Origin: Hyphomicrobiales bacterium | GTDB lineage: Bacteria > Pseudomonadota > Alphaproteobacteria > Rhizobiales > Rhizobiaceae | Assembly: GCA_900473745.1 (NCBI GenBank) | Contig: UCMW01000021.1 | Coordinates: 113,109 to 177,108 of the forward strand | Reading direction: 5' to 3' | DNA: 64,000 nt | Shown here: one piece after another, positions 26,106 to 35,204 of the stretch | Layout: each line of letters begins with the position of its first letter | How positions within the stretch are numbered: the first letter of the stretch is position 1 | Translations under genes and position numbers: made by a program | The notes under the pieces: model-generated | Database searches by the model: none | Seen by the model: the letters and a program-made list of their open reading frames with translations, nothing else | Told to the model about the DNA's origin: nothing

Positions 26106-26987
26106 ATGGACGCACAGACGGAAAGCCGGGCAGTGACCCTGACGGTCGCAGGCAAGCAACAGGTCTACGATATCGACCTTCCGGATCTGCCGGACTGGAT
26201 CGAAGACGAGGCCCTCAAGTCCGGCGGCTTTCCCTATGACAAAAAACTTTCCGAAAAGGATTATCTGAAGGAACTGACCGATCTGCAGATCGAACTCGTC
26301 AAGGTTCAGTTCTGGATGCAGAAGACCGGCGAACGGGTCATGGCGCTGTTCGAAGGCAGAGATGCGGCCGGCAAGGGTGGCGCGATCCATGCTGCCCTCT
26401 CCTACATGAACCCGCGCTCCGCCCGGGTGGTCGCCCTGACCAAACCGACGGAAACGGAGCGCGGCCAATGGTATTTCCAGCGCTACATTTCGCACTTCCC
26501 AACTGCAGGTGAGTTCGTCCTCTTCGACCGCTCCTGGTACAACCGCGCCGGTGTCGAGCCGGTCATGGGCTTCTGCACGCCGGACCAGTATGAGAGCTTT
26601 CTCGAACAGGTACCGCGTTTCGAAAAGCTGATCGATCGGGAAGGCATCCGCTTCTTCAAGTTCTGGCTGGATACCGGGCAGGAAATGCAGCTGAAGCGCT
26701 TCCACGATCGCCGGCACGATCCGCTGAAATGCTGGAAGCTGTCACCCATGGACATCGCCGCCCTGAACAAATGGGACGACTACACGAAGAAGCGCGACCG
26801 GATGCTCAAGGAGACGCACACGGACAGGGCGCCCTGGACAGTGCTGCACGCCAACGACAAGCGCCGCGCGCGACTGAACCTGATCCGCCACATGCTGCTA
26901 TCGCTCGACTACGAAGACAAGGACCCGCAGAAGATCGGTAAGCTCGACAAGAAGATCATCGGCAGCGGGCCGGGTTTTCTCCGCTGA
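26106..26987 (+). CDS. ppk2: Polyphosphate kinase 2 family protein
   Basis: 293 residues from ATG 26106 (GGGGA five bases before); an ATG four codons earlier lacks a ribosome site. PPK2 class with Walker A FEGRDAAGKGGAI, lid region YFQRYISHFPTAGEFVLFDRSWYNRAGVEPVMGFC and Walker B-like FFKFWLDTG. Uses polyphosphate to make nucleoside triphosphates (or the reverse). It lies beside phoR in opposite orientation, linking phosphate uptake to polyphosphate storage. Confidence 0.93.
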   Translation: MDAQTESRAVTLTVAGKQQVYDIDLPDLPDWIEDEALKSGGFPYDKKLSEKDYLKELTDLQIELVKVQFWMQKTGERVMALFEGRDAAGKGGAIHAALSYMNPRSARVVALTKPTETERGQWYFQRYISHFPTAGEFVLFDRSWYNRAGVEPVMGFCTPDQYESFLEQVPRFEKLIDREGIRFFKFWLDTGQEMQLKRFHDRRHDPLKCWKLSPMDIAALNKWDDYTKKRDRMLKETHTDRAPWTVLHANDKRRARLNLIRHMLLSLDYEDKDPQKIGKLDKKIIGSGPGFLR

Positions 26988-27022
26988 GGCTCTCCTCGGC
27001 ACCGTCCCGCCCGCTCACGCGA

Positions 27023-28213
27023 TCACTGACCGGGCAGCACGCGGATCGCATAGAGATTGACGCCGCGTCCGCCGCCTTCGATGTCGGCATTGATCAGCAG
27101 GCGCCCGGGTGTCGAGGGCGCCATGCCGTTTTCGAATGACACGCGGAAAAGCGCGTCGAGCTTTTGCGGATTGACCGTGAAGCGATGGCGTGGACAATCC
27201 CCCATGCGTGGGAAGTCGCACTCCACCGATATCTGGACCGGGTTGTCGTCTGCAGACTGCAGCGTCAGTGCAATCGTGGATGTGCGGCCGGCCATTTCGC
27301 GCAGGACCTCTGCGGGAACGGTAACCTCGACGGCACCCGCCGCATCGCGGCTGCGCGAGACGACCTGTGCCGCATTACCGTCGCTGGCCGTGACGATGTC
27401 GACGAGGGCATTGGCGCGCGGCCGGATCGCGGAGACCTGCTGCGGTTCGAAGACTTCGATCCAGTCGTCGGAGAAGCCGCCGCGGGCATCGAGCGCCTGC
27501 GGGCCTGCAGCCGGTTGCGAGGCTACGGGCTCCGGTACTTCGGTAAAATCCTCGGATTCAACGCGTGGCGGCGGATTGGGCACGGAGGTGTCGCGTTCCG
27601 CATCCGAGAGGAGCAATCCGGAAGAATAAACCCACCAGGCGCCGATGCCGAGCGTGGCGACGAAGACGGACAGGATCAAAAGGCGCGCCACGAGGCCGCG
27701 TCTACGGCGTGGTGCCTTCAGCGGACGCTCCGAGCGCATGTCGGGCATCGGGCCCTCATCATTCGCGTGGGCGTCGAGGGCCACCCTCGGTGACATCTCG
27801 ACCTCGTCGTCGAACGAAGGTTCGTCCTGGTCACTTGCCCGGTCGACGGGTGGGTCCATCGACGCAAAACCCGGCTCGACCCGCCCGGCATGTCGGTCCG
27901 GCGAAGTGGCCGCCACAGGATCGGGCGTGACGCCAGGCGTCGGGGCCACCGATGCAGGCTGAATCACAGGCTGCTGCACCGTCGGCTCGGGACGCACTTC
28001 CAGACGGGTGCGCTCCTCCTGTTCGATCGAATGGATCAGAGCCTCCAGCCGTCGCCGCTGGTAATTGATCGCTTCGGGGTCATCGATGTTCTGCTTGCTG
28101 AGGCCCGTCTCCAGAGCCTGGCGCGCCGACTGATAGACGCGGGCGCGCGTTTCCGCATTGGCGCGGTCTGAACGCTCAAGCGCGTTCCTGATGGCCGTTT
28201 CCAATCCACTCAT
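27023..28213 (-). CDS. Membrane-anchored protein of unknown function
   Basis: 396 residues from ATG 28213. Residues 1-65 are a charged helical domain (LETAIRNALERSDRANAETRARVYQSARQAL). A long Pro/Asp/Glu-rich linker (about 65-165) and a basic patch (KAPRRRRGL) lead to one membrane helix (about 172-192, LLILSVFVATLGIGAWWVYSSG). A second acidic linker ends in a compact C-terminal beta domain (about 240-396) with FPRMGDCPRHRFTV and NLYAIRVLPGQ. The topology (cytoplasmic helix domain, periplasmic beta domain) suits a trans-membrane adaptor. I recognise no family. Confidence 0.65.
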   Translation of the reverse strand: MSGLETAIRNALERSDRANAETRARVYQSARQALETGLSKQNIDDPEAINYQRRRLEALIHSIEQEERTRLEVRPEPTVQQPVIQPASVAPTPGVTPDPVAATSPDRHAGRVEPGFASMDPPVDRASDQDEPSFDDEVEMSPRVALDAHANDEGPMPDMRSERPLKAPRRRRGLVARLLILSVFVATLGIGAWWVYSSGLLLSDAERDTSVPNPPPRVESEDFTEVPEPVASQPAAGPQALDARGGFSDDWIEVFEPQQVSAIRPRANALVDIVTASDGNAAQVVSRSRDAAGAVEVTVPAEVLREMAGRTSTIALTLQSADDNPVQISVECDFPRMGDCPRHRFTVNPQKLDALFRVSFENGMAPSTPGRLLINADIEGGGRGVNLYAIRVLPGQ

Positions 28214-28441
28214 TGGCCGCCATACTCCTTCGGGGGTCGCCCTAGCCACATCGCAATCATCGTTTAGATTCGGTAAACGCTCGATTTTTCCAGCACAAGC
28301 CCGGAAAACCCGTATGCAGCGCAATAAACACAGGAATGAGGCCGGACCGCCTCGCCCACTCGCATGTGAAAGAAGGCGGATTTGCCTGTTCACTGCGCGA
28401 ATTGCGCAGCCCGGCTTTCCTCCCCGCAAAGGATCTGATAT

Positions 28442-28457
28442 TTGACGTTTGCGTAAA
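28442..28457. promoter_or_regulatory. Palindromic operator, copy 1 (MerR/LiuR-like)
   Basis: TTGACGTTTGCGTAAA, 14 of 16 bases identical to the site before fadD. Placed 25 bases before the nitronate monooxygenase-like ATG. LiuR-type MerR regulators of fatty-acid and branched-chain catabolism use similar TTnACGTnnACGTnAA sites; the regulator itself is not in this window. Confidence 0.6.
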
Positions 28458-28482
28458 CGTAAACTTCCTGGGAGGTGAAGTG

Positions 28483-29442
28483 ATGGCCCTGCCGCCGATC
28501 CTGAAAGACAATCTGAGGCTACCCGTCGTCGCGTCGCCGCTCTTCATCATATCACATCCGAAACTGACATTGGCCCAGTGCAAGGCTGGCGTTGTCGGCT
28601 CCTTCCCTGCACTCAATGCCCGGCCCGAGGCACAGCTCGACGAGTGGCTCGCCGAGATTACCGAGGACCTCGCATCTTACAATGCGAAGAGCCCGGACCG
28701 TCCGGCCGCCCCCTTTGCCGTCAACCAGATCGTGCACATGTCGAACAAGCGGCTCGAACACGACCTGATGATGTGCGTGAAGTACAAGGTACCGATCGTC
28801 ATCTCCTCGCTCGGAGCCGTGCCGGAAGTGAATGCCGCCGTGCATTCCTATGGCGGGATCGTGCTGCATGACGTGATCAACAATCGCCATGCCAATTCGG
28901 CGATCCGCAAGGGCGCGGACGGCCTGATCGCGGTTGCGACGGGTGCCGGCGGCCATGCCGGCACGCTATCGCCTTTCGCTCTCGTCCAAGAAATCCGAGA
29001 ATGGTTCGACGGCCCGCTGCTGCTCGCCGGCGCCATCGCCAATGGCGGCGCGGTGCTCGCAGCCCAGGCGATGGGCGCCGACATGGCCTATATCGGCTCG
29101 CCCTTCATCGCGACCGAAGAGGCCCGGGCTTCCGCCGAATACAAGCAGGCGATCGTCGATGCCCATGCCAATGATATCGTCTACTCCAACTATTTCACGG
29201 GCATTCACGGCAACTACCTGAAGCCTTCGATCGCGGCTGCGGGCATGGATCCGGACAACCTGCCCGAGGCCGATCCGTCGAAAATGGACTTCGACAAGGC
29301 GACGACCGGCGCCAAGGCCTGGAAGGATATCTGGGGCTGCGGTCAGGGCATCGGCGCGGTCAAGTCCGTCGAGCCGGTGTCCGCCGTCGTCGAACGGCTG
29401 GAGCGCGAATATATAGGCGCAAAAAAGGCGATTTGCGGCTGA
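28483..29442 (+). CDS. Nitronate monooxygenase-like NAD(P)H-dependent flavin oxidoreductase
   Basis: 319 residues from ATG 28483 (GGGAGGTGAAG upstream). TIM-barrel of the 2-nitropropane dioxygenase/FabK group: VVASPLFIISHPKL (opening), VNQIVH, ISSLGAVPEV, VATGAGGHAGTLSPFALVQEI (flavin phosphate loop), LLAGAIANGGAVLAAQAMGADMAYIGSPFIATEEA. Family members oxidise nitroalkanes or reduce enoyl thioesters. The shared operator with fadD suggests a role in acyl or branched-chain degradation rather than nitronate removal. Confidence 0.85.
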   Translation: MALPPILKDNLRLPVVASPLFIISHPKLTLAQCKAGVVGSFPALNARPEAQLDEWLAEITEDLASYNAKSPDRPAAPFAVNQIVHMSNKRLEHDLMMCVKYKVPIVISSLGAVPEVNAAVHSYGGIVLHDVINNRHANSAIRKGADGLIAVATGAGGHAGTLSPFALVQEIREWFDGPLLLAGAIANGGAVLAAQAMGADMAYIGSPFIATEEARASAEYKQAIVDAHANDIVYSNYFTGIHGNYLKPSIAAAGMDPDNLPEADPSKMDFDKATTGAKAWKDIWGCGQGIGAVKSVEPVSAVVERLEREYIGAKKAICG

Positions 29443-29488
29443 GGTCACCCCTGCTAGCGTCCCTGCAGACATGATTTGCGGGGATGCC

Positions 29489-30550
29489 ATGAATATAGCT
29501 CGAGCCACTTTGACACTTGCGGCCGTCTTCGGCGCCACCTCGCCGGGGCTTGCCGCCGATGGCGCCTTCAAGGAGTTCAGATCCTGGCAGGTGTCCTGCG
29601 GCCAGACCCTGTCCTGCAGCATGCGCCAGTTCTTCTCCGACAGCGCCCTATCCGGCTTCGAGCTGCAACGCTCGGGTGGACCCGAAGCGCCGGTCGTGCT
29701 GGTCCTGTCACTGACTGACAGTGCAATCACTACAGGTGAAGGCGAGGTGCGTGCGCAAATCTCCATCGACGGCTCAAAGCAGCTCGCCGTCCCGGGCGCG
29801 GACATCATCGCGGACCCGGATGCCGCAACACTTTCGCTCTCCGGCGATTTCATCGGCAAGGGCCTGATCGAAAAACTGAAGGACGGAACCACAGCCAGAA
29901 TTACCATCACCCGCGGTGACGCCATCGCGGAAGCCGATGTACCCCTTGCCGGCGCCGCGGCCAGCCTTCTTTTCATCGACGAATACCAGAAACGCATCGG
30001 CCATGTAGATGCCATGAGCGCCCGGGGCGACAAGGCACCCAGGCCGCCCCTGCCCGTCTCCGACATCCGCCGCCTCGAAGACTTCCCCGACGCCATCCGC
30101 GCGCGCTTCGCTGTGGGCGGCGAATGCGCAGAGACCGAAGAAAGCCTGTTCGACGGCAATGCGCTCGCCCACAGGCTGTCAGACGAGCAGACACTCTATG
30201 TCACGCCTTGCGGCATGGGTGGCGCCTACAACATGCCCTATGTGGTCTTCCTCGACAGCTATGGCAGCGTAACTACCCTCCCCTTCCCGATGATGCAGGA
30301 CGGTGCTCCCAGCGCGGCGACCTTCGCCTTCAATCTTGGCTACGACTATGAGGCAAAGACGTTTTCGGCCTTCTTCAAGGGACGCGGCATCGGGGACTGC
30401 GGCACCTTCAGCACCTGGAAGCTCGGCGAAGGGGCAGTCGGTCCGCAACTGATACTGACCGCAGAGTCCTTCCGGGACTGCCCGTCGGAGTTCAATGAAA
30501 ACGACACAGTGGATGTGGAGAACTGGCCGAAGACCTGGCCGCTGAACTAG
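29489..30550 (+). CDS. DUF1176 domain secreted protein
   Basis: 353 residues from ATG 29489 (GGGGA four bases before); an ATG at 29471 is in frame. Signal peptide ends near GLAADG. The body is DUF1176: FRSWQVSCGQTLSCSMRQFF, a central TLYVTPCGMGGAYNMPYVVF and the C-terminal KGRGIGDCGTFSTWKL. Six cysteines fit disulfide bonds in the periplasm. Function unknown in the family. Confidence 0.85.
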   Translation: MNIARATLTLAAVFGATSPGLAADGAFKEFRSWQVSCGQTLSCSMRQFFSDSALSGFELQRSGGPEAPVVLVLSLTDSAITTGEGEVRAQISIDGSKQLAVPGADIIADPDAATLSLSGDFIGKGLIEKLKDGTTARITITRGDAIAEADVPLAGAAASLLFIDEYQKRIGHVDAMSARGDKAPRPPLPVSDIRRLEDFPDAIRARFAVGGECAETEESLFDGNALAHRLSDEQTLYVTPCGMGGAYNMPYVVFLDSYGSVTTLPFPMMQDGAPSAATFAFNLGYDYEAKTFSAFFKGRGIGDCGTFSTWKLGEGAVGPQLILTAESFRDCPSEFNENDTVDVENWPKTWPLN

Positions 30551-30672
30551 GAGCACATCCTTCTCGCCACTGCCGAATTTTTTCCCCGGCCACGGAAAAC
30601 CGTCTTGAAATCACCCGGCAATCCCTGTATCAGCCCCTCACCCATCGCGGCGGATCCTTCTGCCCGACGAGG

Positions 30673-30748
30673 GCCGCTTTAGCTCAGGTGGTAGAGCACA
30701 TCATTCGTAATGATGGGGTCGCAGGTTCGAGTCCTGCAAGCGGCACCA
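30673..30748 (+). tRNA. tRNA-Thr (anticodon CGT)
   Basis: 76-nt cloverleaf: acceptor GCCGCTT paired with AAGCGGC, D arm GCTC/GAGC, anticodon stem CATCA/TGATG with loop TTCGTAA, T loop GTTCGAGTC and encoded CCA. Reads ACG codons. Confidence 0.96.
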
Positions 30749-30928
30749 TTTTTCCACAAATTCCGAAGCATTACCCTTTCCCACTGCCGCTATCTGTGCA
30801 AAGAGCCGCTCGGGCGCGAGTGCCGTAAACTTTAGTACGGGCTCGGGCGGGTTGATTGACGTCTCTCCTGCTGCAGCGCGATTACGCTGCCGTCCACTTT
30901 GCCACTCCATAACCGTCTGAGCACGGAA

Positions 30929-30953
30929 AAGGGCCCCGCATGGCGAGGCCCTT
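30929..30953 (-). terminator. Terminator after the PRC-barrel gene
   Basis: Minus strand AAGGGCC-TCGCCATGCGG-GGCCCTT followed by TTCC; 7-bp outer stem with a further CGC/GCG inside. Lies 28 bases past the stop codon. Confidence 0.65.
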
Positions 30954-30980
30954 CGATGATAACGTCACGACGACGCCGGA

Positions 30981-31376
30981 TCAGATCCAGTAGGGCGGGA
31001 CGCCGTAGTAGTCATAGACCGAGCGGCCGTTGTTGCGGTACCACTCGTCGCTGCCGTCTCGATATTTCGGCGCTGCCTCGACCTGTTCCTTGGTAAGATC
31101 GATGCGATAGCCGTCGAGGCTCTCGTCATAGGTCAGCTTTTCCCAGGGGAGCGGGTAATAGTCGTCGCCAATGCCCCAGAAACCGCCGAAGCTCAGAACC
31201 GCATAAGCCACGCGACCGCCACGCTTTTCCAGGATCACGCGCTGGACCGAGCCGATGCGCTCGCCATCGCGGCCGTAAACGGCTGTGCCTTCGACCTTGT
31301 CGCTGGCGATCAGGTTCGGGGTATCCTTGACATAGGGATCCTGGCCACTGGTGGCGGTTCGATTTTCCTGCAACAT
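30981..31376 (-). CDS. PRC-barrel domain protein
   Basis: 131 residues from ATG 31376 (GGAGG upstream). PRC barrel at about 27-95: LIASDKVEGTAVYGRDGERIGSVQRVILEKRGGRVAYAVLSFGGFWGIGDDYYPLPWEKL. A tyrosine-rich tail (DEWYRNNGRSVYDYYGVPPYWI) follows. Free-standing PRC-barrel proteins of this type are frequent and stress-linked in rhizobia, but their partners are unknown. Divergent from fadD. Confidence 0.88.
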   Translation of the reverse strand: MLQENRTATSGQDPYVKDTPNLIASDKVEGTAVYGRDGERIGSVQRVILEKRGGRVAYAVLSFGGFWGIGDDYYPLPWEKLTYDESLDGYRIDLTKEQVEAAPKYRDGSDEWYRNNGRSVYDYYGVPPYWI

Positions 31377-31470
31377 TGGGATATCCTCCTTGTTGGTTGT
31401 CGATGAAGGGGTAACGGCCGGCGTTGGTGCAAGGTTCCTTTCAAAGCGCCGTGAAGGCTTGACAGGATTG

Positions 31471-31486
31471 TTGACGTTTACGTCAA
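31471..31486. promoter_or_regulatory. Palindromic operator, copy 2, before fadD
   Basis: Perfect dyad TTGACG-TTTA-CGTCAA, 120 bases before the fadD ATG and 94 before the divergent PRC-barrel start. Nearly identical to the site at 28442. Confidence 0.65.
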
Positions 31487-31605
31487 GGTTAGATAGCCTT
31501 CCCACAGTTGCACTGCCGGCGTGGGAACGCATAAGCTTTCGGGACCTGAGGAGGAATCGGCCCCGAGACGGGCATGCAGACAACGAAAGTTTCGGGAGGA
31601 ACATG

Positions 31606-33312
31606 ATGACGGAAACTATGAGCCGCCTCAGCGGCCGCGCCGCCGAGAAGATCTGGGTGAAGTCCTATCCGGCCTCCGTGCCGGCCGAGATCGCGCCGCA
31701 TGCCCACAAATCGCTGGGCGCACTCTTCGAAGCGAGTTGCGCCAAGTTCGCCGACCGGCTGGCCTTTTCCAGCATGGGCCGCGGAATGACCTTCCGCGAA
31801 CTCGAGCAGCAATCGCGCAAGGTCGGCGCCTGGCTGCAATCGAAGGGGCTTTCCAAGGGCGACCGCGTTGCCGTCATGACGCCGAACATTCTGCAGAACC
31901 CGGTCGCGGTGTATGGCATCCTGCGCGCCGGCATGATCGTGGTGAACGTCAACCCGCTCTACACGCCGCGCGAACTGGAACACCAGCTGAAGGATTCCGG
32001 CGCCAAGGCGATCGTCGTTCTCGAAAATTTTGCCCACACGGTCGAACAAGTGGTCGCCCGCACCGATGTGAAGCATGTCGTGGTCTGCGCCATGGGCGAC
32101 ATGCTCGGCCTCAAGGGCCACATCGTCAATCTCGTCGTGCGCAAGGTGAAGAAGCTTGTGCCTGCCTGGTCGATCCCGGGCCATACCGGCTTCAAGACCA
32201 TGCTGGCCCAGGGCGAGAAGCAAGTTCTCAAACCCGTTGATGTGGCATCGAGCGACGTCGCCTTCCTGCAATATACCGGCGGCACGACCGGCGTTTCCAA
32301 GGGCGCGACGCTGACGCATGCGAACCTGCTCGCCAACAAGCAGCAGATCGCACTCTGGCTCGAAGCCGCGTTCGCGGGGCAGTCGCGGCCGGAAGTCCTG
32401 AACTTCGTCTGCGCGCTGCCGCTCTATCATATCTTCGCGCTGACCGTGAATTCGCTCATGGGGATCGCGCTTGGCGGCCACAACCTGCTGATCGCCAATC
32501 CGCGCGATATCCCGGCCTTCATCAAGGAGCTGCAAAGCTTCAAGGCGCATGTCTTCCCGGGCCTCAACACGTTGTTCAACGCGATGATGAACAATCCGGA
32601 ATTCAAGAAGATCGACTTCTCCTCGCTGATGCTCGTGCTCGGTGGCGGCATGGCGATCCAGCGGCCGGTGGCCGAGCGTTGGCTCGATATCACCGGTCGG
32701 CCGATTACCGAAGGCTACGGCCTGTCGGAGACTTCGCCGGTCGCCACCGTCAATCGGCTCGACGCACGTGAATTCTCTGGGATGATCGGCCTGCCGCTGC
32801 CCTCCACCGACATCGAGATCCGCGACGAGGACGGCAACACGCTGCCCGTCGGCGACGTGGGCGAGATCTGCATTCGCGGACCGCAGGTCATGGCGGGCTA
32901 TTGGCAGCGTCCGGAAGAGACGGCCAAGGTCATGAGCGAGGACGGCTTCTTCCGCTCCGGAGACATGGGCCTCATGGACGAGCGCGGCTACGTGAAGATC
33001 GTCGACCGGAAGAAGGACATGATCCTCGTCTCCGGCTTCAACGTCTATCCGAACGAAATCGAGGAAGTGGCCGTCATGCATGCCGGCGTGCTGGAATGCG
33101 CCGCTGTCGGTGTGCCGGACGAGCATTCTGGCGAGGCGGTGAAGCTCTTCGTCGTCAAGAAGGACGAAAACCTCACCATCGACGAATTGAAAGCCCATTG
33201 CGCCGCAAACCTCACCAATTACAAGCGGCCGCGCTATATCGAGTTCCGCACGGAACTGCCGAAAACCAACGTCGGCAAGATCCTGCGGCGAGAGTTGCGG
33301 GACGGAAAATAA
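31606..33312 (+). CDS. fadD: Long-chain fatty-acid-CoA ligase
   Basis: 568 residues. ATG 31606 is preferred over the adjacent ATG 31603 because the GGGAGGA site is better spaced. Adenylate-forming fold: P-loop YTGGTTGVSKGATL, GYGLSETSP, GYWQRPEET, SGDMGLMDERGYVKIVDRKKDMI and the catalytic lysine near the end (PKTNVGKILRREL). Activates fatty acids for beta-oxidation. Preceded by the shared palindromic operator. Confidence 0.94.
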   Translation: MTETMSRLSGRAAEKIWVKSYPASVPAEIAPHAHKSLGALFEASCAKFADRLAFSSMGRGMTFRELEQQSRKVGAWLQSKGLSKGDRVAVMTPNILQNPVAVYGILRAGMIVVNVNPLYTPRELEHQLKDSGAKAIVVLENFAHTVEQVVARTDVKHVVVCAMGDMLGLKGHIVNLVVRKVKKLVPAWSIPGHTGFKTMLAQGEKQVLKPVDVASSDVAFLQYTGGTTGVSKGATLTHANLLANKQQIALWLEAAFAGQSRPEVLNFVCALPLYHIFALTVNSLMGIALGGHNLLIANPRDIPAFIKELQSFKAHVFPGLNTLFNAMMNNPEFKKIDFSSLMLVLGGGMAIQRPVAERWLDITGRPITEGYGLSETSPVATVNRLDAREFSGMIGLPLPSTDIEIRDEDGNTLPVGDVGEICIRGPQVMAGYWQRPEETAKVMSEDGFFRSGDMGLMDERGYVKIVDRKKDMILVSGFNVYPNEIEEVAVMHAGVLECAAVGVPDEHSGEAVKLFVVKKDENLTIDELKAHCAANLTNYKRPRYIEFRTELPKTNVGKILRRELRDGK

Positions 33313-33326
33313 ATCGATTTAAATTT

Positions 33327-33346
33327 GGGGAGGCTTCGGCCTCCCC
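33327..33346 (+). terminator. Hairpin after fadD
   Basis: GGGGAGGC-TTCG-GCCTCCCC, 8-bp stem with UUCG loop; the following TTCGTCTT is only moderately U-rich. Confidence 0.6.
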
Positions 33347-33414
33347 TTCGTCTTGATCCCGTCTCAAGTCACCACTAAGGTCCCCGGCATCATCGTCGAA
33401 CCAGGGACATTCCG

Positions 33415-35043
33415 ATGCAATCCATCATCGACACACTGACGAGCACGGTCGCTGCCACCCATGCCGAAGACCTGCGCGCAGCCTTTGCGGCAGATCCGCA
33501 GCGTTTTGGCCGTTTTTCCGCTTCGCTCGACGACCTGTTGATGGATTATTCCAAATGCGCCGTGAATGACGAGGTGCTCGATCACCTCGAGCAGTTGGTC
33601 ACAGCCGCCGGCGTCGCCACCAAACGCGACGAGATGTTCTCAGGTGCGCCGATCAATTTCACCGAAGGCCGCGCCGTTCTGCACACCGCGCTGCGGAACC
33701 GCTCAAACCGCCCCGTCATGGTCGACGGGCGCGATGTCATGCCGGACGTCAATGCTGTTTTGGATGCCATGGGCAAGTTCGCCGACGGGATCCGCTCCGG
33801 CGACATGAAGGGTGCGACCGGCAAGGCCATCACCGATGTCGTCAACATCGGCATCGGTGGCTCTGATCTCGGTCCGGTCATGGCGACACTGGCGCTCGCC
33901 CCCTTCCATGACGGCCCGCGCCTGCATTTCGTCTCCAATATCGACGGCGCCCATATCGCCGACACACTGAAGACGCTTCACGCCGAGACCACCCTCTTCA
34001 TCGTCGCGTCGAAGACCTTCACCACGATCGAGACCATGACCAACGCCCAGACGGCGCGCACCTTCGTCGCCGATGCGCTCGGTGACGCCGCCGTGGGCCA
34101 TCATTTCTGCGCCGTCTCGACGGCACTCGACAAGGTCGCCGCCTTCGGCATCGATCCCACGCGCGTCTTCGGCTTCTGGGACTGGGTCGGCGGGCGTTAT
34201 TCGATCTGGTCGGCGATCGGTCTGCCACTGATGATCGCCATCGGCCCCAAAAACTTCGGCGACTTCCTCGCCGGCGCCCATGCCATGGACGAACATTTCC
34301 GTAACGCCCCCTTCCGCGGCAACCTGCCGATGCTGCTAGGCGCGCTCGGCGTCTTCCACCGCAATGTCCTGAACTACCCGACGCGCGCTATCCTGCCCTA
34401 CGACCAGCGCCTGTCGCGTTTCCCGGCCTATCTGCAGCAGCTCGACATGGAATCGAACGGCAAGAGCGTGACGATCGACGGCAAGCCGGTCCAGGGTGCC
34501 TCAGGCCCCGTCGTCTGGGGCGAGCCCGGCACCAATGGCCAGCACGCCTTCTACCAGCTGATCCATCAGGGCACGAGCGTCATCCCGGCCGAATTCATGA
34601 TCGCCGCCAACGGCTTCGAGCCGGAACTCCGCCACCAGCACGAGCTCCTGATCGCCAATTGCCTCGCCCAGTCGGAAGCCCTGATGAAGGGCCGGACGCT
34701 AACCGAGGCCAAAGGCCAGCTGACCGCCAAGGGTGCCTCCGACGAGGAAGCCGACTTTCTCGCCCCGCACCGCGTCTTCTCCGGCAACCGCCCCTCGATC
34801 ACCTTCGTCTACGACCAGCTGACGCCTTACACCCTCGGCCGCCTGATCGCGCTCTACGAACACCGCGTCTTCGTCGAAGGCGTGATCTTCCGCATCAACT
34901 CCTTCGACCAGTGGGGCGTGGAGCTCGGCAAGGAACTGGCGACGGGGCTCTTGCCGGTGGTGCAGGGCAAGGTCGCGGCAACCGGGCATGATAGTTCGAC
35001 GGTGGGGCTGGTCTCGGCGCTGGCGGAACGGAAGATGGGGTGA
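33415..35043 (+). CDS. pgi: Glucose-6-phosphate isomerase
   Basis: 542 residues. Interconverts glucose 6-phosphate and fructose 6-phosphate. Motifs: DVVNIGIGGSDLGPVMA, VASKTFTTIETMTNA (sugar-phosphate loop), FGFWDWVGGRYSIWSAIGLP, catalytic glutamate region QQLDMESNGKS and the PGI signature GVELGKELATGLLP. Follows fadD but is separated from it by a hairpin. Supports entry of fructose-derived carbon from frc and fructokinase genes. Confidence 0.96.
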   Translation: MQSIIDTLTSTVAATHAEDLRAAFAADPQRFGRFSASLDDLLMDYSKCAVNDEVLDHLEQLVTAAGVATKRDEMFSGAPINFTEGRAVLHTALRNRSNRPVMVDGRDVMPDVNAVLDAMGKFADGIRSGDMKGATGKAITDVVNIGIGGSDLGPVMATLALAPFHDGPRLHFVSNIDGAHIADTLKTLHAETTLFIVASKTFTTIETMTNAQTARTFVADALGDAAVGHHFCAVSTALDKVAAFGIDPTRVFGFWDWVGGRYSIWSAIGLPLMIAIGPKNFGDFLAGAHAMDEHFRNAPFRGNLPMLLGALGVFHRNVLNYPTRAILPYDQRLSRFPAYLQQLDMESNGKSVTIDGKPVQGASGPVVWGEPGTNGQHAFYQLIHQGTSVIPAEFMIAANGFEPELRHQHELLIANCLAQSEALMKGRTLTEAKGQLTAKGASDEEADFLAPHRVFSGNRPSITFVYDQLTPYTLGRLIALYEHRVFVEGVIFRINSFDQWGVELGKELATGLLPVVQGKVAATGHDSSTVGLVSALAERKMG

Positions 35044-35204
35044 GTTGCGAGCAATGAACTCCCATCTGATGCGGCATCTGGAAGTTTTAACGATTCCCTG
35101 CTAGGTTGTGAACTCATTCACTGTTCGCGGCTATTGCATGAGGCTTTGGCGCTGGTGCTCGGACTGTCCATGATCTGGATATATCGAGCTAGCGAGAGAA
35201 TCCC

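Noticed and set aside
30701..30910. Short frame ending in LQDSNLRPHHYE
   Set aside because: Classic false protein from translating across a tRNA (tRNA-Thr antisense).
31489..33198. 569-codon frame antisense to fadD
   Set aside because: Shadow frame; fadD motifs are complete on the plus strand.
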